NCBI RefSeq assembly: GCF_008727875.1
Contig: NZ_VTWS01000002.1
Span: 496,001 to 560,000 of the forward strand
Source: Larkinella humicola
GTDB lineage: Bacteria; Bacteroidota; Bacteroidia; Cytophagales; Spirosomataceae
Length of the DNA: 64,000 nucleotides
Reading direction: 5' to 3'
Position 1 is the stretch's first letter, and every line of letters starts with the position of its first letter. This document shows positions 61,695 to 64,000 of this stretch, one piece after another. The notes below the pieces were generated by a model. The model was given only the letters and a program-made list of their open reading frames with translations, did no database searches and had not been told where the DNA came from. Position numbers and translations under genes: made by a program.

Positions 61695-64000
61695 ATGAAA
61701 AAACTATTACCATCCCTATGGGTGTGGTTTGCCTTGTTGTGTCTACCAGCACTGGCGCAGGACCGCACCGTTACCGGGAAAATCACTTCATCAGACGACG
61801 GCTCCCCCCTCCCGGGCGTGAGTGTTCAAATCAAAGGTACCACCCGCGGTGCCAACAGCAACAGCGACGGCACTTACCGTCTGGGCAACGTTCCGGAAAA
61901 TGCCCGGCTCGTCTTCAGCTTCATCGGTTTTGCTTCCCAGGAAATCGAAACGGGCAATCGTTCCACGATCAACGTCACCCTCCAGGTCGATGCCACCAGC
62001 CTCAGCGAAGTCGTGGTGGTAGGGTACGGTACGCAAAGCAAAAAAACCATTACGGGGGCGGTTTCGTCAGTCAACGGCGAGACCATTGCCAACAAACCCG
62101 TTCAGAGTTTCGATCAGGCGTTGCAGGGCCGGGCGGCCGGGGTGAATATCATCACCCCCAACGGGGTTCTGAACAATGCGCCGGTGATCCGGGTGCGCGG
62201 GGTTTCGTCCATCAACGGCAGTTCATCTCCGCTGATCGTTATCGACGGCCTGCCCATCAACTCCAACGACAACGTTTCGGCGGGCGGTTTTACGGTGAAC
62301 AACCCACTGGGCGACATCAACCCGTCCGACATCGAATCGCTTGAGATCCTGAAAGATGCGTCGGCAACGGCCATTTACGGTTCTCGCGCGGCCGCAGGTG
62401 TCATTCTGATCACCACCAAAAAAGGCAAAGAAGGCCGGGTGCAGGTGACCTACGATGGTTGGGTTGGGGTTACTAAACCGTTCAAACTGTTTAAAATCCT
62501 GGATGCGCAACAGTACATGGACTACAAAAACCTGGCGGCCCGCAACGCCGGTTTGCCCGACCAGTTTTTCCCCACCCTCAATGCCGATGGCAGCGTGGTG
62601 AACACCGACTGGTACGACGTGATTTACCGCACCGGAACAGCCCACAACCACAACCTGGGCGTCAACGGCGGGACGAAAGACACGAAGTACGCCTTCTCGG
62701 TGGGCTATACCGATCAGGAAGGGATGTTGAAACAGAACTCTTTCAACCGGATGACGGGCCGGATGAACATCTCGCACCAGTTGAACAAAGCCATTCGGCT
62801 GGGTGCCAACATCGCCCTGGCCAACAGCAAAAATCAGGCCCCCAACACCGGCACAACGGGCGCGTTCAGCACCGGCGGTCTGGGTCGTTTGCCGTTGGTG
62901 CTGGCCCCCAACCTGGCCCCCCGCAACCCCGACGGATCGTACAACATCAACCGGGCCGGTAACAACATGGGACTTGGCAAGAACCTGGTCGGCGCTGGTG
63001 GGTATTATAACCCGCTTCCGGACCTCGAACTCAGCCGGTTTACGTCGGAAAACAACCACGTACTCGGAAATATTTTTGCCGATTTTACCCTCTTCAAAGG
63101 ACTCACGTTCCGGACCTCCTATGGGATGGACAACACAACGGTGGAAGACATCGACTTCCGGAACAGCGTTCACGGCGAAGGTGGAACGGCAGGTGGTCAG
63201 GCGTTTAACATCTTCACCAACATCAAACAGTGGAACTGGCAGAACTACCTGACGTACGATCTTCAGGTAGGAAAAAACAATTTCTCGGTTGTCGGCGGTA
63301 ATGAGGTTCAAAAGTACACGATCAACCGCTGGGGTGGTGCGCGGCAAGGGCTGTCGGACCCGTTCTTTACGTCCTATCAGGGAAATTTTACGAGCAACCA
63401 GCCACCGTCCGGTAACTTCCAGAGCCAGAATGGCCTGATCTCGTATTTCGCCCGCCTGGATTACAACTTCGACCAGAAGTACCTGTTGACCTTCAACTTC
63501 CGTCGCGACGGTTATTCGGCCTACGCGGCTGGCCGTAAATACGGAAACTTCCCCGGAGGGTCGATCGGCTGGCGGGTTTCGGAAGAAGATTTCTGGAAAA
63601 ATTCGCTCGGCAAAGTCGTCAACGAATTCAAAATCCGGGCCAGTCTGGGCCGTGTCGGAAACGCCGGCATCAGCGATTTCGGATCGCTGAGCCTGTTTAA
63701 CTCCGGTTTATACGGCACCGTGCCCACGTTCTTCTTCGCGCAGGCCGGCAATCCGTCGCTGCGGTGGGAAAGCAGCACGAGCACCGACATTGGGATCGCC
63801 TTTGGCCTGTTCGGTGACCGGATTACGGGCGAACTGACCTACTACAAGAAAGACGTAACCGACCTCGTTCTGCCTGAACCCCAGGCCCCGTCGCGCGGAA
63901 TTCCGAACAACTTCATTCTGACGAACATTGGCTCGATGGCCAATACCGGAATCGAACTGGCCCTGACCTCTTCGAACATTACCAAAGGTAAATTCAACTG
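61695..64000 (+). CDS. SusC/RagA-family TonB-dependent receptor, no STN (cut by window edge)
   Basis: Starts ATG 61695 and stays open to the window end (768 codons). Signal peptide LWVWFALLCLPALAQ, then directly the carboxypeptidase-regulatory-like domain (TVTGKITSSDDGSPLPGVSV), SEVVVVGYGTQSKKTITGAV and the plug (LIVIDGLPINSND, ILKDASATAIYGSRAAAGV). The STN domain of the other two SusC proteins is missing, so no FecR signalling is expected and none is encoded upstream. A SusD gene should follow outside. Confidence 0.96.
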   Translation, partial: MKKLLPSLWVWFALLCLPALAQDRTVTGKITSSDDGSPLPGVSVQIKGTTRGANSNSDGTYRLGNVPENARLVFSFIGFASQEIETGNRSTINVTLQVDATSLSEVVVVGYGTQSKKTITGAVSSVNGETIANKPVQSFDQALQGRAAGVNIITPNGVLNNAPVIRVRGVSSINGSSSPLIVIDGLPINSNDNVSAGGFTVNNPLGDINPSDIESLEILKDASATAIYGSRAAAGVILITTKKGKEGRVQVTYDGWVGVTKPFKLFKILDAQQYMDYKNLAARNAGLPDQFFPTLNADGSVVNTDWYDVIYRTGTAHNHNLGVNGGTKDTKYAFSVGYTDQEGMLKQNSFNRMTGRMNISHQLNKAIRLGANIALANSKNQAPNTGTTGAFSTGGLGRLPLVLAPNLAPRNPDGSYNINRAGNNMGLGKNLVGAGGYYNPLPDLELSRFTSENNHVLGNIFADFTLFKGLTFRTSYGMDNTTVEDIDFRNSVHGEGGTAGGQAFNIFTNIKQWNWQNYLTYDLQVGKNNFSVVGGNEVQKYTINRWGGARQGLSDPFFTSYQGNFTSNQPPSGNFQSQNGLISYFARLDYNFDQKYLLTFNFRRDGYSAYAAGRKYGNFPGGSIGWRVSEEDFWKNSLGKVVNEFKIRASLGRVGNAGISDFGSLSLFNSGLYGTVPTFFFAQAGNPSLRWESSTSTDIGIAFGLFGDRITGELTYYKKDVTDLVLPEPQAPSRGIPNNFILTNIGSMANTGIELALTSSNITKGKFN

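Overview
The window looks like chromosomal DNA of a Bacteroidota member, most likely Cytophagales (Spirosomataceae-like; Larkinella or Spirosoma are the nearest guesses). This rests on three SusC-type receptors, two SusD lipoproteins, ECF sigma/FecR pairs, LytTR two-component genes, an exported DPP IV, TAnnTTTG-like promoter hexamers and few Shine-Dalgarno sites. No rRNA, tRNA, phage, plasmid or CRISPR feature was found. Both window ends cut genes: a sulfatase on the left and a SusC on the right.

Layout. 1-7361 (minus): sigma, FecR, SusC with STN domain, SusD, sulfatase, i.e. a signal-transducing glycan uptake locus probably aimed at a sulfated glycan. 7583-16657: DPP IV, PepSY-like lipoprotein, Uma2 protein, LytTR regulator with its kinase, small exported protein, AzgA-type purine permease, exported RidA-like protein, exported MTA/SAH nucleosidase. 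16759-27979 (minus): a second glycan locus, sigma, FecR, SusC, SusD, two Asp-box sialidase-fold proteins, an APH-fold kinase and an HpcH/HpaI aldolase. The last six genes are nearly contiguous. A 34-35 nt element is shared by the sigma and FecR upstream regions. 28129-28871: REP-like hairpin repeats beside a dead Y1 (REP-associated/IS200-type) transposase.

29072-42873: ceramidase-like hydrolase; OmpR-type regulator and kinase; an 11-nt direct-repeat array in front of a small membrane protein and a SulP transporter; beta-barrel protein; topoisomerase IB; DUF421 protein; TolC; amidohydrolase; voltage-gated K+ channel; M48 protease. 43011-54925 (mostly minus): acyltransferase, exported SAM hydrolase, CE7 esterase, GH20 hexosaminidase with a ROK regulator, metY-metX behind a SAM-I riboswitch, and a Tat-exported Gfo/Idh/MocA oxidoreductase. 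55226-61546: DUF721 gene, a GT2/deacetylase/GT87 operon, LD-carboxypeptidase, a frameshifted four-helix-bundle gene, an M20 amidohydrolase. A third SusC starts at 61695.

The most unusual non-coding feature is a set of long inverted repeats (perfect arms of 28-40 bp, several sequence families) placed at or within about 30 nt of stop codons. The most testable regulatory proposals are the 11-bp-period array next to the OmpR-type regulator and the paired element in front of sigma and FecR.
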